This document shows positions 63,281 through 64,000 of a stretch of DNA of 64,000 nucleotides, in pieces. The stretch comes from Streptomyces graminofaciens (GTDB taxonomy: Bacteria; Actinomycetota; Actinomycetes; Streptomycetales; Streptomycetaceae), in contig NZ_AP018448.1 in NCBI RefSeq assembly GCF_030294945.1, forward strand, positions 9,024,501 to 9,088,500, in the 5' to 3' direction. Below the pieces are notes generated by a model, which saw only the letters and a program-made list of their open reading frames with translations, was not told where the DNA came from and did no database searches. A program made the position numbers and the translations under genes. The first letter of the stretch is position 1, and every line of letters begins with the position of its first letter.

Positions 63281-64000
63281 TCAGGGCCGGGCCGTCGCGA
63301 CCCCGTGCAGGCGCTCTACACCCTGGTTGAAGCGACGCAGCAGGAGCAGCGCGGTCGTGGCGAGGCCGGCGAGCAGGCCCAGCCAGATGCCGACGGTGTC
63401 CCAGCCGGTGGCGAAGCCGAGAAGTGCGGCGGCGGGCAGGCCGACGAGCCAGTAGCCGACGAGGGTGACGCGGAAGCCGCCCTTGGTGTCGTCGAGGCCG
63501 CGCAGGAGGCCGACGCCGATGTTCTGGGCGCAGTCGAAGAACTGCATCACCGCGGCGATCAGCAGGAGGTTCGTGGCGAGGTCGGTGGCCGTCCGGCTCT
63601 CGCCCTCGAAGAACGGCGCCAGCACCAGGCCCGGGAGAGCGACGTAGACGACCGCCACGACCGCCATGACCGCGGCGGCGCAGGCCAGGGCCGTCGCCTT
63701 CAGTCGCTGGGCGGCCCCGGTGTTGCCGAGGGCGAGTTCACGGCTGACGCCGAGGGATGCGGCGTGGGAGAGGCCGACGGCGATCTGGAAGACGATGTAG
63801 ACGAGTTGGTTGACGGCCGTGTGCGCGGCCAGCGCGGCCGTGCCGAAGCTGCCCACCAGCAGGGCGACGACGGAGAAGAAGCCCGCCTCGGAACCGTAGG
63901 TGGCGGCGATCGGCGTTCCGAGTGCCGTCAGTCGGCGCAGGGTGGCCGGGCGGGTCTTCCAGATGCTCAGCGACAGCACCGGCGCCAGCCGTGGATCGCG
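63281..64000 (-). CDS. MATE-family efflux transporter (5' end outside window)
   Basis: About 240 residues of the C-terminal half; the frame runs past the right edge. Six or more helices are visible, with GTPIAATYGSEAGFFSVVAL, TAVNQLVYIVFQIAVGLSHA, and MQFFDCAQNIGVGLLRGLDD, a conserved MATE element. These antiporters export cationic drugs or metabolites using a Na+ or proton gradient. No regulator is visible in the window. Confidence 0.9.
   Translation of the reverse strand, partial: RDPRLAPVLSLSIWKTRPATLRRLTALGTPIAATYGSEAGFFSVVALLVGSFGTAALAAHTAVNQLVYIVFQIAVGLSHAASLGVSRELALGNTGAAQRLKATALACAAAVMAVVAVVYVALPGLVLAPFFEGESRTATDLATNLLLIAAVMQFFDCAQNIGVGLLRGLDDTKGGFRVTLVGYWLVGLPAAALLGFATGWDTVGIWLGLLAGLATTALLLLRRFNQGVERLHGVATARP

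Overview
The window is a high-GC actinobacterial chromosome segment, almost certainly Streptomyces. The signs are strongly GC-biased third codon positions, frequent GTG and TTG starts, GTGA/ATGA start-stop overlaps, a type A RNase P RNA, F420-dependent enzymes, a KstR-type regulator and an iron superoxide dismutase of the SodF type.

Layout. 1-5.1 kb: a DUF2330 protein (cut by the window edge), a glycosyltransferase-87/PAP2 fusion and three small exported proteins, one resembling an aerolysin-type toxin. 5.4-9.7 kb: a CYP125-like P450, an alpha/beta hydrolase and a steroid-type thiolase. 9.8-16 kb: exported proteins, a short lytic transglycosylase, a cobalamin riboswitch in front of a membrane-anchored alpha/alpha-toroid protein, a small phosphotransferase and a Ser/Thr kinase. 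16.3-25.4 kb: an MBL hydrolase, aldehyde dehydrogenase plus ferredoxin, a KstR homologue, a coupled GT4/methyltransferase/prenyltransferase-like operon and an F420-dependent oxidoreductase. 25.4-29.8 kb: a membrane protein, an amidase and a coiled-coil/Mrr/TerD fusion. 30-36.6 kb: a divergent OleA/OleB-OleC-OleD locus with its own acyl carrier protein and ketosynthase. 36.7-38.3 kb: a solitary type I-E CRISPR repeat and a frameshifted IS701-type element. 38.3-46.2 kb: methyltransferase, DHA2 exporter, two-component system, and a MaoC/alcohol dehydrogenase/SDR operon. 46.3-58.6 kb: largely housekeeping genes (Nif3-like, zinc-ribbon, RNase H/phosphatase fusion, KDPG aldolase, YaaA, RNB exonuclease, MerR, Uma2, AraC, DMT transporter, rnpB). 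58.6-64 kb: a decayed nickel-homeostasis region with remnants of a NiCoT permease, a Fur-family regulator and an ABC ATPase, together with intact sodF, an N-terminally short TsaD-like protein, two GNAT enzymes and a MATE exporter cut by the window edge.

How the genes fit together. Scattered lipid/steroid-type catabolic genes are linked by two palindromic DNA motifs. One matches the KstR consensus TnnAACnnGTTnnA (near 17.4, 20.45 and 42.9 kb, with a variant near 8.4 kb). The other is a 15-base palindrome close to CTGAYGGANCGTCAG (near 6.67, 17.63, 25.36 and 42.86 kb) whose regulator I cannot identify. The most distinctive biosynthetic locus is the ole cluster: OleA, B, C and D should make a beta-lactone and then an olefin from two acyl chains, and the linked ACP and FabF-type ketosynthase suggest a dedicated acyl supply. 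At the right end, Nur-like boxes precede sodF and the TsaD-like gene, consistent with a partly lost nickel regulon.
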